The position numbers and the translations under genes were made by a program. The notes under the pieces are model-generated. The model saw only the letters and a program-made list of their open reading frames with translations. It ran no database searches and was not told where the DNA came from. Positions 6,220-6,472 of a DNA stretch of 6,472 nt are shown piece after piece. The stretch spans positions 1 through 6,472 of the forward strand of contig JAQBNQ010000063.1 of NCBI GenBank assembly GCA_028288545.1. The letters run 5' to 3'. The stretch is from Bacteroidota bacterium (GTDB taxonomy: Bacteria; Bacteroidota; Bacteroidia; Chitinophagales; LD1). Each line of letters starts with the position of its first letter. The first letter of the stretch is position 1.

Positions 6220-6472
6220 ATGAAAGCAACGATCCTGATAATAGATGACGAAGCCAAATTACGGGGACTTTTATCGCGCATTATATCTTTAGAAGGCTAC
6301 CAGGTTCTGGAAGCCGGCGATGCAAAAAGCGGACTTAAAATTTTAGAGAAGAACGAAGTACAGGTAGTGTTGAGTGACGTTAAACTGCCCGATGCCAATG
6401 GCGTTGAACTTAGCAAGGAAATAAAAAACAAGTATCCCTGCACCGAGGTAATAGTACTTACAGCCTTTGGCA
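6220..6472 (+). CDS. Response regulator receiver domain (partial, right edge)
   Basis: Receives phosphate from a histidine kinase, most simply the one encoded 23 bases upstream. The visible 84 residues are an intact receiver (REC) fold as far as they go: the acidic pocket Asp9-Asp10-Glu11 in ILIIDDE, the phospho-acceptor Asp53 in VVLSDVKLPD and the switch Thr81 in VIVLTAFG. The conserved Lys that follows lies beyond the edge. The sequence style (SDVKLPDANG...EVIVLTAFG) resembles NtrC/AtoC-family regulators, which carry a sigma-54 AAA+ domain and an HTH after the receiver, but the output domain is not in the window, so this is only a guess. The ATG at 6220 starts exactly where REC domains normally begin. 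No Shine-Dalgarno site is seen. Close spacing suggests co-transcription with the kinase. Confidence 0.9.
   Translation, partial: MKATILIIDDEAKLRGLLSRIISLEGYQVLEAGDAKSGLKILEKNEVQVVLSDVKLPDANGVELSKEIKNKYPCTEVIVLTAFG

Noticed and set aside
1..6472. Mobile element, CRISPR array, toxin-antitoxin or phage-defence system
   Set aside because: No transposase, integrase, regularly spaced 25-40-bp repeats or defence-type domains were seen. The HTH/IrrE-like protein could suggest an ImmA-type phage regulator, but its HExxH is lost and it sits beside aceB.

Overview
The window most likely comes from a Bacteroidota chromosome, possibly Sphingobacteriales (Pedobacter or Mucilaginibacter type). The genus guess is weak and rests on overall protein character. 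Support for the phylum is the near absence of Shine-Dalgarno sites before start codons, a perfect match to the Bacteroidota -7 promoter box (TAnnTTTG) in the divergent promoter region, and A+T-rich intergenic DNA between genes of moderate GC. There are five protein genes, two of them cut by the window edges. No RNA gene, CRISPR array or insertion sequence was seen.

Left half, minus strand (1-2658): the two enzymes of the glyoxylate shunt, malate synthase A (aceB, complete) followed by isocitrate lyase (aceA, C-terminus beyond the left edge). They are separated by 74 bases that consist largely of a 14-bp-period tandem repeat and are probably co-transcribed. Together they convert isocitrate and acetyl-CoA to succinate and malate, which allows growth on acetate, fatty acids and other C2-yielding substrates.

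Centre, plus strand (2810-4300): a 496-aa XRE-type regulator is transcribed divergently from aceB. Its layout (N-terminal HTH, degenerate IrrE-like middle, long C-terminal domain) is that of the short-chain-fatty-acyl regulator family (RamB/PrpR type). Known members control glyoxylate-shunt and propionate genes in actinobacteria, so it is the obvious candidate local regulator of aceBA. The 151-bp region between the two start codons holds repeated GAATTTTC(C)GC / TTCGCT elements, one of them in palindromic form, which could be its operators.

Right half, plus strand (4439-6472): a membrane sensor histidine kinase (TM-CHASE3-TM-PAS-HisKA-HATPase) and, 23 bases downstream, the start of a response regulator receiver domain cut by the right edge. 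These form a two-component pair. A nested inverted repeat lies just upstream of the kinase. Nothing in the sequence ties this pair functionally to the glyoxylate genes apart from adjacency.

The window is mostly ordinary core metabolism and signalling. The points worth a second look are regulatory: the cysteine-poor RamB-like protein beside aceBA, the operator-like repeats in the divergent promoter, the 14-bp repeat array inside the aceBA operon, and the dyad before the kinase.
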